Shown here one piece after another: positions 16,655 to 24,838 of a DNA stretch of 64,000 nt. The stretch is from Polyangiaceae bacterium (GTDB lineage: Bacteria; Myxococcota_A; Polyangia; Polyangiales; Polyangiaceae). The stretch lies in contig JABTUA010000002.1 of assembly GCA_015075635.1 (NCBI GenBank), positions 1,302,001 to 1,366,000 of the forward strand. The letters run 5' to 3'. Both the position numbers and the translations under genes were made by a program. Below the pieces are notes generated by a model. That model saw nothing but the letters and a program-made list of their open reading frames with translations, was not told where the DNA came from and searched no databases. How positions within the stretch are numbered: the first letter of the stretch is position 1; each line of letters opens with the position of its first letter.

Positions 16655-17378
16655 GACGCCCGCGCTCGAGCTCAGCGACGTTCGCGTGAGCTACGGCGGC
16701 ATCGCCGCGGTGAAGGGCGTGTCCCTCTCGGTCGCGCCGGGTGAGATCGTGACCTTGATCGGCGCCAACGGCGCCGGCAAGACCAGCACGCTCAAGAGCA
16801 TCGTGGGGCTCGTGCCGCTGAAGACCGGCAGCGTGAAGCTCTTCGGCCGCGACACCCGTGGCAGGAAGACCCACCAGATCGTCGCGGAGGGCGTGGCGCT
16901 GGTGCCGGAGGGGCGGGCCATCTTCGGGAACCTCACGGTGCGGGAGAACCTCCAGCTCGGCGGCTTCCTGCGCCGCGACCCGGCGCTTCAGAAGCGCGGG
17001 CTCGAGCGTTCCATCCAGCTCTTCCCGCGCCTGGGCGAACGCCTGGGTCAGGAGGGCGGCACGCTCAGCGGCGGCGAGCAGCAGATGCTGGCCATCGCCC
17101 GGGCCATCATGGCCGAGCCGAAGCTCTTGCTCCTGGACGAGCCGAGCCTGGGGCTCGCGCCGAAGATCGTGCAGGAGGTGTTCGCGGCCATCCGCGAGAT
17201 CGCCAAGAGCGGCATCACCATCCTGCTCGTGGAGCAGAACACGCGCCTTGCGCTACAGACGGCGAACCGCGCCTACGTGTTGGTCACGGGCGAGGTCGTG
17301 CTCTCCGGCACTTGCCAGGAGCTGCGCGAGGACGAGCGCATCCGCGCCGCGTACCTGGGCGAGGACGTCCACGCGTGA
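16647..17378 (+). CDS. livF: Branched-chain amino acid ABC transporter ATPase LivF
   Basis: The 243-residue protein has Walker A GANGAGKTS, the LivF-specific VPEGRAIFGNLTVRENL segment, signature LSGGEQQML, Walker B LLLLDEPSLGL, and H-loop-region residues LLVEQNT (Gln in place of His, as is normal for LivF). It overlaps livG by 8 bp and is followed by the DUF99 gene with a GTGA overlap. It completes a full LivKHMGF importer, all five genes being intact. Confidence 0.93.
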   Translation: MAETPALELSDVRVSYGGIAAVKGVSLSVAPGEIVTLIGANGAGKTSTLKSIVGLVPLKTGSVKLFGRDTRGRKTHQIVAEGVALVPEGRAIFGNLTVRENLQLGGFLRRDPALQKRGLERSIQLFPRLGERLGQEGGTLSGGEQQMLAIARAIMAEPKLLLLDEPSLGLAPKIVQEVFAAIREIAKSGITILLVEQNTRLALQTANRAYVLVTGEVVLSGTCQELREDERIRAAYLGEDVHA

Positions 17379-17926
17379 ACGTCGTCGCCTTCGACGACGC
17401 GCCTTTTCCGCCGCGGTTCCGCGGCAACGTTCCGCTGGTGGGCGTGTTGTGCGCCGGCACGCGGGTGGACGGCGTGCTGCTCGGGCGCGTGCGCGCCGAC
17501 GGGGCCGACGCCACGCGCCGCGTGCTGGAGATGATCCGGGGCTCGCAGTTCGCGGGGCTGATCCAGGCCGTGCTGCTCCAGGGCATCGCGGTGGCGGGCT
17601 TCAACGTGCTGGACGTGCACGCCCTGCACGAAGCCCTCGGCGTGCCGGTGATGGTGGTGGCGCGACGCCGGCCGAACCTGGAGAAGGTGCGGCGCGCGCT
17701 CACGCAGAACGTGCCGGCGGGCGCGCGCAAGTGGAAGCTGATCGAGCGCGCCGGCCCTGGCGAGATGCTCGAGGGGCTATTCGTGCAGCGCGTGGGCCTC
17801 GACGCCCGAGCGGCAGCGCGGTTGATCCGTGCGACCAGGCTGCACGGGAAGCTGCCGGAGCCGGTGCGGGTGGCGCACTTGATCGCCGGGGCCGTCGGCA
17901 CGGGCAAGAGTCGGGGCAGAGCGTAG
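17375..17926 (+). CDS. DUF99 family protein (endonuclease dU-like)
   Basis: The GTG at 17375 overlaps the livF stop. The 183-residue product matches the DUF99 family over its length: VVAFDDAPF at the N-terminus, VGVLCAGTRVDGVLLGRV, DGADATRRVLEMI, GIAVAGFNVLDVHAL, VPVMVVARRRPN and the C-terminal LPEPVRVAHLIAGAV...SRGRA. The family has an RNase H/endonuclease V-like fold, and an archaeal member has been described as acting on deoxyuridine in DNA. A link with amino acid transport is not obvious; it may simply be carried at the operon end. Repeats begin right after the stop. Confidence 0.85.
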   Translation: MNVVAFDDAPFPPRFRGNVPLVGVLCAGTRVDGVLLGRVRADGADATRRVLEMIRGSQFAGLIQAVLLQGIAVAGFNVLDVHALHEALGVPVMVVARRRPNLEKVRRALTQNVPAGARKWKLIERAGPGEMLEGLFVQRVGLDARAAARLIRATRLHGKLPEPVRVAHLIAGAVGTGKSRGRA

Positions 17927-17941
17927 GCAGTCAAGTAGCGC

Positions 17942-17993
17942 GACGACGCCACGACGCCACGACGCCACGATTTGTCTTCTCGGAGTCCTTGCC
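17942..17993 (+). repeat. Intergenic repeat A, copy 1 (truncated)
   Basis: An ACGACGCC-type array (GACGCCAC iterated three times) runs into TTTGTCTTCTCGGAGTCCTTG. The second half is nearly identical to copy 2 at 18139-18160. Confidence 0.8.
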
Positions 17994-17997
17994 GGCG

Positions 17998-18044
17998 GCC
18001 TACAGCCGACCTGTTCACGCATGCGTGACCGCAACGCGGTCACC
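17998..18044 (+). repeat. Intergenic repeat B, copy 1
   Basis: CCTACAGCCGACCTGTTCAC is followed by a small dyad (TCACGC-AT-GCGTGA) and by a second dyad around GTGACCGCAACGCGGTCAC. About 47 bp; recurs at 18050, 18188 (shortened) and 18901. Confidence 0.85.
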
Positions 18045-18049
18045 CGACG

Positions 18050-18096
18050 ACCTACAGCCGACCTGTTCACGCCCGCGTGACCAGAAGGCGGTCGCC
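18050..18096 (+). repeat. Intergenic repeat B, copy 2
   Basis: Same unit as copy 1, with TCACGC-CC-GCGTGA at the dyad and AGAAGGCGGTCGCC at the end. It lies head-to-tail behind copy 1. Confidence 0.85.
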
Positions 18097-18161
18097 AGAA
18101 TTGCGCCACGGCGCCACGGCGAGAGAAGAAGAAGGAGAATTTGTCTTCTCGGAGTCCTTGC
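18096..18161 (+). repeat. Intergenic repeat A, copy 2
   Basis: AGAATTGCGCCACGGCGCC leads into a purine-rich stretch and then TTTGTCTTCTCGGAGTCCTTG. It is in the same orientation as copy 1; an inverted copy lies beyond the lipoprotein gene at 18971-19037. Confidence 0.8.
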
Positions 18162-18187
18162 TGAAGCGATCTCGCGGCCACCCGACG

Positions 18188-18229
18188 GCCTACAGCGTTC
18201 ACGCCCGCGTGACTAGAAGGGCGGTCGCC
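18188..18229 (+). repeat. Intergenic repeat B, copy 3 (internal 6-bp loss)
   Basis: CCTACAGC joins directly to GTTCACGCCCGCGTGAC, missing CGACCT relative to the other copies, and ends AGGGCGGTCGCC. The dyad is kept. Confidence 0.8.
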
Positions 18230-18289
18230 GGGCGGGCGCGCTTGGGCCTCCCCCTGCGAGGATGAATGTCCGGCGCCGGGCTGTTGAGC

Positions 18290-18295
18290 TACGCT
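18290..18295 (+). promoter_or_regulatory. Putative -10 hexamer (TACGCT), leaderless spacing
   Basis: TACGCT is 6 bases before the ATG at 18302 and favours that start over an upstream in-frame ATG at 18266. Confidence 0.45.
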
Positions 18296-18301
18296 GTATT
18301 G

Positions 18302-18898
18302 ATGCGGTGGGTGGTCATGAGCTTGCTGGTGGTGTCTTGCGGTAGCTCCGAGGACGGCGGGACCAGCGGCGCAGGTGGCGCCGCAGCGTCCGGTGGAACT
18401 GCGGGCACTGGCGCCGTCGGGGGAAATCCCGGTTGTGTTCCCAATCAGCAGATCGCCTGCGCGTGTGGTGGTGGCGAGGAGGGCTACCAGACTTGCCTGC
18501 CTGACGGATCGGGCTTCCAGCCCTGTTTCTGCGCCGATGCGGGCGCTGGCGGCGGTGCAGGCACCGGCGGTGCGGGCACCGGCGGTGCGGCTGGCGCTTC
18601 CACGACCGGGGGAGCAGGCGGGGCTGGGGGCGGCGCAGCCTGCAATCCGGCGCTTTGCCCGCAGAAGCCCTTGCCAGCGAAGGCGTGCTGCGTGACCGCA
18701 CAGGGTCCGTGTGGGGTCGATTGGGCACAGGGTGACGGGTGTCAGGCGACTGCCGCAACGGGTGGAGCCGGCGGCACTGGCGGCACTCCCTGTCCGCCGG
18801 CAAAGCCGGCCACCGGCACGCCATGTTCGCAGGTGCAACAAGTCTGCAAGTACGGCGCGAGCACGTGCGTCTGTGCCGGGAGTTGGTTCTGCAACTGA
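18302..18898 (+). CDS. Cys-rich lipoprotein between intergenic repeats
   Basis: Starting at 18302, the product has a short signal (MRWVVMSLLVVSC) with lipobox VVSC, Cys13, then Gly/Ala/Thr linkers and two Cys-containing blocks (CVPNQQIACACGGGEEGYQTC and CNPALCPQKPLPAKACC), ending CVCAGSWFCN. It is about 198 residues. A start at 18266 would add 12 residues before the signal and is less likely. The gene sits between repeat families A and B on both sides, with the A copy inverted on the right, so the cassette may have moved as a unit. Function unknown. Confidence 0.65.
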   Translation: MRWVVMSLLVVSCGSSEDGGTSGAGGAAASGGTAGTGAVGGNPGCVPNQQIACACGGGEEGYQTCLPDGSGFQPCFCADAGAGGGAGTGGAGTGGAAGASTTGGAGGAGGGAACNPALCPQKPLPAKACCVTAQGPCGVDWAQGDGCQATAATGGAGGTGGTPCPPAKPATGTPCSQVQQVCKYGASTCVCAGSWFCN

Positions 18899-18900
18899 CG

Positions 18901-18943
18901 ACCTACAGCCGACCTGTTCACGCCCGCGTGACCGCAAGGCCGT
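18901..18943 (+). repeat. Intergenic repeat B, copy 4
   Basis: ACCTACAGCCGACCTGTTCA and the dyad TCACGC-CC-GCGTGA begin 2 bases after the lipoprotein stop codon; same orientation as copies 1-3. Confidence 0.85.
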
Positions 18944-18970
18944 TTCGGGCGACGCGCGCGCCGTCAGACC

Positions 18971-19037
18971 CAGAGACAAAAACAGATTCTCTCGTGGCGT
19001 CGTGGCGTCGTGGCGTCGTGGCGCAATTCTCTGCGCC
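18971..19037 (-). repeat. Intergenic repeat A, copy 3 (inverted)
   Basis: Read on the minus strand this gives AGAGAATTGCGCCACG, four CGACGCCA-type units, AGAGAATC and TTTTTGTCTCTGG, matching copy 2 in order. It is opposite in orientation to copies 1 and 2, so repeat A flanks the lipoprotein gene as an imperfect inverted repeat. Confidence 0.75.
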
Positions 19038-19093
19038 GGGCCCGCGTACGGCGTGCGATTGTGGCTGCCACGGCGCCGCGATAGAACTGCTGC

Positions 19094-20668
19094 ATGCTCG
19101 GGCGACGACACGCTCCTTTTGCGCTCTTGACGCTCCTCGTTCCGTTCCGCGCGCTGGCGGCTGACTGCGGGTGCGACCACTCCATCCCCACGAGTCAGAC
19201 CAGCGTCAGCGGCACCGCGCTGGGTGTGAAGCCGGGTGACGTGGTGTGCATCGAGGCTGGGAAACGCCCGTTCCTGATCTTGGAGGACCTGGTCGGGACC
19301 GAGGCGGCGCCCGTGACCATAAAGAACTGCGGCGGGCGCGTCGAGATCGCGAACGCGGACAAGGGCTACGGACTGCTCGTCAATCGCTGCAAGTACTTCC
19401 GCCTGACCGGCACCGGGGACGCGGGGCACGAATACGGGTTCGACGTGAGTGCCACGCGCACTGGCCCCGACTACTCGGCCTCCGGCGTGCCCGTGGGCGA
19501 CCTCTCCAGCGACTACGAGATCGATCACCTGGAGGTCCATCACACGGGCTTCGCCGGGTTCATCCTCAAGACCGAGTCGCGCTGCGACGGCAGCGCCAAC
19601 CTCGGCAAGTTCGTGCAGAAGAACACGCGTGTGCACCACACCTGGGTCCACGACACCGGAGGCGAAGGGTTCTACGTCGGCAGCACGGGCTACGGCGGGC
19701 GCAAGTTCGACTGCAGCGGCGTCGAGACCGTCCTCTACCCCCACGAGCACGACGGCGTGTACCTGCACGACAATCGCATCGAGGACACGGGCTGGGACGG
19801 CCTACAGGTGGGGGTCACTCCCAAGAACTGCGAGGTCTACGCCAACCTGATCCGCCGCGTGGGGAAGACCGCGACGGACTCCGTGCAGACCCGTGGCATC
19901 CAGATCGGCGGCGCATCCGCGTGCAAGATCTACGACAACACGCTGATCGGCGGGCCGACCATCGGCATCTTCGTGCTGGGCGCGGCCGCGACCTGGGTGG
20001 CGAACAACCTGGTCGTGGACTTCGCCGAGGACGGCATCTACGGCAACGACCAGAAGCTCGCGGCGATCGGCGGGTCGAGCTACGCGTTCGTGCACAACAC
20101 CATCGTGCGCTCGGGGGGCGCGGGCCTCCGACTCTTCGGCAACCTCACTCAGGGGAACGCGGTGGTGAACAACCTGTTCGTCGAATCCGGGGCCAAATAC
20201 GGCATCGGTGGGGACGTCGACGCGACGGACGCCGGCAACCTCGAGCTCGGCAGCGTGGCCGAAGCGCTGTTCGAGGATCCGGCGAGCGACCTGTACCGCC
20301 TGCAGGCGAGCTCTCCGGCTCGCGACGTGGGGGTCGTCCTGCCGAGCTTCGGCGTCAGCGACGATCACGACGGCGTCGCGCGCGACGGCAAGCCCGACGT
20401 CGGCGCGTTCGAGTACACGGATGCTCCTCCTCCCAGCGGAGGAGCGCCAGGCAGCGGCGGAGGCGGCGGAGCGGGTGGCGCCGGCGCCTTCGGGGGAGCG
20501 GCCGGCTCGAGTGCCGCTCCGGGTAAGGCCGGCGGAAGCGACGACGATGGCGGCTGCGGGTGCCGGGTCCCGGGACCCGGCGCCCCAGGGGGCCCGACAT
20601 CGGCGTTGCTGCTCGCGCTGCTCGCGCTCGTCGTCCGCTCGCGGCCCGGCCGCTCGAGGTCGAGGTAG
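19094..20668 (+). CDS. Secreted parallel beta-helix protein with MYXO-CTERM-like tail
   Basis: The 524-residue precursor has a signal peptide (to about residue 23) and then right-handed beta-helix type repeats rich in Asn/Gly/Val (for example IDHLEVHHTGFAGF, VHDTGGEGFYVG, VYLHDNRIEDTGWDGLQVG, NNLVVDFAEDGIYGND), as in pectate-lyase-like and surface carbohydrate-acting proteins. A Gly-rich linker and an end of the MYXO-CTERM type follow: GCGCRV, a hydrophobic stretch (SALLLALLALVV) and a basic tail. Such tails direct anchoring and surface sorting in Myxococcota. TAGAAC lies 6 bases before the ATG. No catalytic residues can be assigned. Confidence 0.82.
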   Translation: MLGRRHAPFALLTLLVPFRALAADCGCDHSIPTSQTSVSGTALGVKPGDVVCIEAGKRPFLILEDLVGTEAAPVTIKNCGGRVEIANADKGYGLLVNRCKYFRLTGTGDAGHEYGFDVSATRTGPDYSASGVPVGDLSSDYEIDHLEVHHTGFAGFILKTESRCDGSANLGKFVQKNTRVHHTWVHDTGGEGFYVGSTGYGGRKFDCSGVETVLYPHEHDGVYLHDNRIEDTGWDGLQVGVTPKNCEVYANLIRRVGKTATDSVQTRGIQIGGASACKIYDNTLIGGPTIGIFVLGAAATWVANNLVVDFAEDGIYGNDQKLAAIGGSSYAFVHNTIVRSGGAGLRLFGNLTQGNAVVNNLFVESGAKYGIGGDVDATDAGNLELGSVAEALFEDPASDLYRLQASSPARDVGVVLPSFGVSDDHDGVARDGKPDVGAFEYTDAPPPSGGAPGSGGGGGAGGAGAFGGAAGSSAAPGKAGGSDDDGGCGCRVPGPGAPGGPTSALLLALLALVVRSRPGRSRSR

Positions 20669-20682
20669 ATTCACCCAGCTCG

Positions 20683-22044
20683 ATGGCGACGTTCTTCCAG
20701 TTCGACCTCAGGGTCTTGCCCTGCGAGACCTGCGGGGCACCCCTCGAAGGCAGCTCGGGCGGCGGGAAGGTGATCTGCAAGTACTGCCGGGACGAGCAGA
20801 CTCTGGCGAGGCGCGAGGACCTGCCGCTGGTCGTCGGAGCGCGGATGCCCGAGCCCGAGCGCCTCGCGTTGCTTCGTCGGCAAGACGCCCACCCGCCTCC
20901 GGTGCCGAGCTCGCTCGCGCAGATCTGCGTGGGCGACCGGCTGATCCCGTGGGACGTCCCCGAGGCGCTCGCGCGCTGGCGGCTCGCACGACGCCGGCTC
21001 GCCCACGCCACCGACCCCGGAGCCGCCGAGGAGCTGTTTGCACTGACGCGCGTCCTGTCCGTCCACTACGAGGCGTCGGGGGCCATGCTGGAGCTCCGAG
21101 CGTTGATCGAGGGGGCGCTCGACGAGCTGTTGGAGCCCCGGCACCGGCAGATCCTCCGGGCCGCCTTGGCGCGCACGGCCGCGCTCACCGGTGACCTCAC
21201 CGCCGCGCAGGCCTGGCTCGACGGCTGCGACGCGTACGCCGCCGACCTGGACGCCGACGGGGCCCATCGGCTGGCTCGCGCCTGCATCGACACCGCGCGC
21301 GGCGACTTCGCCGCCGTGCTCGCGGCGCTCGGCCAGAGCCCCACCGACGTCCCGCTGCCCAATGACCTGGATCCGGCCGCGGCGCTCTTGCGCGCCAACG
21401 CCTGGGAACGCTCGGGAAACCTCGCTCGAGGCTGCGAGCTCCTGGTGCACCTCGCCCAGCACGGGGGGCCGCTCTTCGAGCTCAGGGCCCACGAGTTCCG
21501 CGAGCGCCACCCCGAGCTCGGATTGTGTCGCCAGAGCTGGCCGGCCTCGCGGGAACCGATCCAGCGGATCTACGCCGAACGCGCCGCCCAGACCGGAGCG
21601 CCGCCGGTGCTCGTCCTCGCCGTGGTCGGCGCGCTCATCGTGCTCGCTTGTGCCGCGGTCCTGCTCTTCTCCCTCGTGGGCGACGTGCTGGACCTCGGTT
21701 TCGGCCTGCACCCGATCACCATCCTGATCGTGATGTTCGTCTCGATGCTCGGGCCGCCCTTCATCCTGCTCAGCCTCGCCGACCGGCGCGAAACGCGGCG
21801 TGCGCTCGAGCTCCGCGCGACGGGTCGGCCAGCGCTCGGCGTGATCGCGCACCGCGTGGAGACGGGAAACGCCACCATGGGTGTCGCGGAGATCTCCCTG
21901 CGCGTGCTGGTGCTCGACGCCGACTCCGGCTACCTCGCGACCACCGAGCTCTACCACCGAGACCCGGGCAGCCTGACGCGGGGCGCCGCCGTGGCGCTTC
22001 GCATCGACCCTTCGGACCCGCACACGTTCGCGCTGGTGCTGTGA
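20683..22044 (+). CDS. Zinc-ribbon, helical-repeat, two-TM protein (paralogue 1)
   Basis: The 453-residue protein starts with a zinc ribbon (Cys14-x2-Cys17, Cys32-x2-Cys35), continues with about 250 residues of Ala/Leu/Arg-rich helices resembling TPR-type repeats (includes ALLRANAWERSGN), then two membrane segments (about 307-327 and 336-358) and an exposed C-terminal domain of about 90 residues beginning with RATGRPALGVIAH. The next gene, with a TGATG overlap, encodes the same architecture. No known family is recognised. Location is predicted as inner membrane with the ribbon in the cytoplasm. ATG 20683 was chosen because upstream in-frame sequence belongs to the previous gene. Confidence 0.8.
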   Translation: MATFFQFDLRVLPCETCGAPLEGSSGGGKVICKYCRDEQTLARREDLPLVVGARMPEPERLALLRRQDAHPPPVPSSLAQICVGDRLIPWDVPEALARWRLARRRLAHATDPGAAEELFALTRVLSVHYEASGAMLELRALIEGALDELLEPRHRQILRAALARTAALTGDLTAAQAWLDGCDAYAADLDADGAHRLARACIDTARGDFAAVLAALGQSPTDVPLPNDLDPAAALLRANAWERSGNLARGCELLVHLAQHGGPLFELRAHEFRERHPELGLCRQSWPASREPIQRIYAERAAQTGAPPVLVLAVVGALIVLACAAVLLFSLVGDVLDLGFGLHPITILIVMFVSMLGPPFILLSLADRRETRRALELRATGRPALGVIAHRVETGNATMGVAEISLRVLVLDADSGYLATTELYHRDPGSLTRGAAVALRIDPSDPHTFALVL

Positions 22045-23393
22045 TGAAGACCGGCTTCTTCGACCGCGTCACGTTGTGCTCGAGCTGCGGCGCGCCCCTC
22101 GACATCGGGACGGGGGACGAGCCGGTCCGCTGCGGCAAGTGCGGCGCACGGAACCAGGTCGTGGCGCGCATCGACGACGCGGTCGCCGAGGGGTGGTCCG
22201 CGGACGAGCTCGCGCGGCTCGACCACCTGCGCGCGCAGAGCCCCGCCTATGCGCCGGATCCGGCGCTGCTGCCGTTCCTGGCGGGCATGCGCCTGGCCCA
22301 ACACGCCAGGGCCGAGGCCTTTGCTCACTGGCAGGCGCTCCGCGCTCGGTCGTCGCCGGGCGACGTCGCCGCCGAGCGACGCCTGGTCGAGCTCGCCTGG
22401 CTCTTGGCCCTGCGCTCCGCGGAGGACGGCGACCCGCATCGCGAGCGCGGCTTGCTCGAGAGCTCGCTTTGCTTGGTGCGGACGCCGCGCGCGACTCAGA
22501 TTGCGCGCGCCGGCCTGGCAGCGCTGGCGGCTCGGATGGGTGATCCGGCTGGGGGTGAAGCATGGCTCCGGCTCTGCGAGCCACGCTCGGCCGACCTGCG
22601 AACCGATTCGTACTACCGCTTCGCGCGCGCGATGGTGGACACCGCGAAGGGCGAGCTCGGGGCCGTGCTCACCGTGCTCGGCGGAAACGACGTCGAGGTG
22701 CCCATCGTGGAAGAGCTCAGCGGAGCCTGCGCGCTCCTGCGCGCCAACGCCTGGGAACGCCTGGGGCGCCTCGGAGCCGCCGTCGATCTGCTGTCGCACT
22801 ACAAGTTCGAGTCCGATGCGTTCGGCCAGCAGCTGGCTCGGAGCTTCCAGAGCGCGAACGCGCGCCTCGACCTGTGCCCCAAGTCCGAGCTCGAGTCCGA
22901 GCGCCGGCGGCAGCGCGCGCTGGGTCGCCGCGGCATTCCGTGGACCAAGGGCATGCTGGTGATCCTGGGTTTGTCCGTTCACTTCGCCCTGGGCGGCCTG
23001 TTGCTCATCGCCGAAGGCCTTTGGTCGCTGTACTCGTCCGACGGCACGAGCTTCGGGCTGTCGATCATGTGCTCGTTCATCATGTTCTTCACTGCGGCCA
23101 TCTTCGTGCCGTTGTTCTGGGGCGCGTTTCGTCGCACTCAGCGCCAGCGCGCCATGCTGACCCGGGGAGAGATCGCCCCCGGACGGGTGCTCAGCGCGAG
23201 CGTGGTGACCGAGTCGCCCGGCAGCGTGGCCTTCGCCGCCCGGCTGTGGATTTGCCCCGATCGCGCGCCGCCGTTCGAGGTCGAGACGACCATCGGCTCG
23301 AGCCCCGAGCGCTTCGCCGAGCTTCGGGCGGGGAAGCCTTTCACGGTGCGCTACCTGGACCGCGACGTCTTGTTCGAGCCGGTGTTGCGCTGA
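22044..23393 (+). CDS. Zinc-ribbon, helical-repeat, two-TM protein (paralogue 2)
   Basis: The 449-residue product repeats the layout of its upstream neighbour: zinc ribbon Cys12-x2-Cys15 and Cys30-x2-Cys33, a helical repeat region with the shared block ALLRANAWERLG, two membrane segments (about 300-322 and 333-356), and a C-terminal domain starting LTRGEIAPGRVLSA. The pair therefore arose by tandem duplication and has diverged. The start overlaps the previous stop, implying balanced production and perhaps a heteromer. The C-terminal domain ends FTVRYLDRDVLFEPVLR, a small beta-rich pattern. Function unknown. Confidence 0.8.
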   Translation: MKTGFFDRVTLCSSCGAPLDIGTGDEPVRCGKCGARNQVVARIDDAVAEGWSADELARLDHLRAQSPAYAPDPALLPFLAGMRLAQHARAEAFAHWQALRARSSPGDVAAERRLVELAWLLALRSAEDGDPHRERGLLESSLCLVRTPRATQIARAGLAALAARMGDPAGGEAWLRLCEPRSADLRTDSYYRFARAMVDTAKGELGAVLTVLGGNDVEVPIVEELSGACALLRANAWERLGRLGAAVDLLSHYKFESDAFGQQLARSFQSANARLDLCPKSELESERRRQRALGRRGIPWTKGMLVILGLSVHFALGGLLLIAEGLWSLYSSDGTSFGLSIMCSFIMFFTAAIFVPLFWGAFRRTQRQRAMLTRGEIAPGRVLSASVVTESPGSVAFAARLWICPDRAPPFEVETTIGSSPERFAELRAGKPFTVRYLDRDVLFEPVLR

Positions 23394-23406
23394 GGAACCA
23401 ACCTGC

Positions 23407-24675
23407 TCACGGCCCCAGGCGCTGCACCGCCAGGGTGGCGAAGCCTCGCGACGTGACCAGCATCCACTCGTTGCGTAGCGGGTTCGCCGCGACGCGGGGG
23501 TTGAAGTTGCCGATGCTGGACGGGCTCTCCGTCGCCTGGATCACCGCGCTCTGCTCTCCGCTCGAGGCGAAGGCCGCCGCGAAGTCCTCGTCCGACGAGC
23601 CGTGCAACACGACGGCGAAGGTGCCCAGGCTGGGGTGCCGCGCCATCGCGAAGCCGTCGTAGGAGCCATAGCCGGGCGCGACGTCGAACCCGTCGCCTTC
23701 CGGCGTTCCACTCGCGTCGAGGCGACGCGCGCGGACCTTGCCGTCCCACCAGGCGGCCAGGAAGCGGTTGTCGCCCGGCTCGTGCTCCACCGCCGGGATG
23801 TGCGTGCCGCTCCCGAGATCGAGCTCCTGGCCCAGGAGCGCGCCATCGGCGGCGGCGACGCGACGCGCCCGCGTGGCGCCGCTGGCGTCGGCGTGAGCCC
23901 ACACCACCAGGAACTCGTCGCTCGTGGGGTTCCACGCCACGGCCGGATCGCTCTGCCAGTCGGGATCGCTGGTGAGCACGATCTCGGAGCCGACCAGCGC
24001 GCCGCTCGCGTCCACGCGTCTCGCGCGCAGGTCGGCGGACGGGACCGCCTGCCACACCACCAGGAAGAACTTCGACGTGTCCGACCACGCGATCCCGGGC
24101 GGTGCCTCCGCGCGCGTCGGCGGCGGCCCAATGGCGAAGTCGCTCGCGCCGAGCTCCGGCTGGTCGCCGTTCAGGCTCACGATGCGGCCGCGGAGCTCCG
24201 GTTGGTTCGGATCCGAGCGGTTGTCGTGCCAGGCCACCAGGAACTTCCCGCCGCCCCGAGCGACGCGCGGCCCCTGAGCCCACGCCGTGGTCTGCGCCAG
24301 CGACAGCGGCGCCGCGAGGGACTTGCCCTCTCCGTCGATCAGCGTCGCGCTGATCGACGAGCTGCCAGTCACCACCAGGTAAGCGTCTTTGCTGCCGTGG
24401 TGCGCGATGTCGGCGAAGCGCTTGGGCGCGGACTCGGCGAGGCTCGGCACGTCGAGGGTGTCACCGATGCGCTTCAGGCTGGGCGGACCGGCGACCGTAC
24501 CGCCACTACCGGCTGCGCCGCCGCCGCCGCTCCCCCCAACCGCGCCTCCACCGCCGCCGCTCGCGCCACCGCCGGAGGCGGCGTTGCCGCCCGCGCCGCC
24601 GCCCGCCGTGCCGAGCTCGTCGTCGGAGCAGCTTGCGAGAAGCGCTGAGAGCGCGACGACGCCGAGGCGCAGCAT
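23407..24675 (-). CDS. Lipoprotein with beta-propeller-like repeats
   Basis: The ATG at 24675 (MLRLGVV) was chosen because it starts a lipoprotein signal (lipobox LASC) and has TACCCT 7 bases upstream. The 422-residue precursor has a Gly/Ala/Ser linker (about residues 25-65), followed by repeats about 45-50 residues long with a recurring motif: KFLVAWHDNRSD, KFFLVVWQAVPSA, EFLVVWAHADASG, RFLAAWWDGK, and matching A-R-R-V/L-D-A-S-G turns. This spacing fits a beta-propeller. The Trp at the same place in each blade is notable. No catalytic motif is seen; binding of a surface ligand is possible. Confidence 0.75.
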   Translation of the reverse strand: MLRLGVVALSALLASCSDDELGTAGGGAGGNAASGGGASGGGGGAVGGSGGGGAAGSGGTVAGPPSLKRIGDTLDVPSLAESAPKRFADIAHHGSKDAYLVVTGSSSISATLIDGEGKSLAAPLSLAQTTAWAQGPRVARGGGKFLVAWHDNRSDPNQPELRGRIVSLNGDQPELGASDFAIGPPPTRAEAPPGIAWSDTSKFFLVVWQAVPSADLRARRVDASGALVGSEIVLTSDPDWQSDPAVAWNPTSDEFLVVWAHADASGATRARRVAAADGALLGQELDLGSGTHIPAVEHEPGDNRFLAAWWDGKVRARRLDASGTPEGDGFDVAPGYGSYDGFAMARHPSLGTFAVVLHGSSDEDFAAAFASSGEQSAVIQATESPSSIGNFNPRVAANPLRNEWMLVTSRGFATLAVQRLGP

Positions 24676-24682
24676 GACGGCG

Positions 24683-24688
24683 AGGGTA
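24683..24688 (-). promoter_or_regulatory. Putative -10 hexamer (TACCCT)
   Basis: TACCCT on the minus strand, 7 bases from the ATG at 24675. The rest of the gap to 24838 shows no gene. Confidence 0.4.
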
Positions 24689-24838
24689 GCACGCGGCTCC
24701 AAACGGGCAGACCGCGGTCGACTGCGTTTCTGACGCTCGTGGTTCGCTCAAGTGCCTGCCGGGGCAAGGCGCCCGCGACCGTCACGCTCACCGCCCCAGC
24801 TTGGTGGTCAGCAGCGGAGAGCGGAGGGAGGCCGCGGG

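Noticed and set aside
17777-19768. Long minus-strand frame through the repeat region
   Set aside because: It reads through intergenic repeats and opposite the lipoprotein and beta-helix genes; its repetitive translation comes from repeats A and B.
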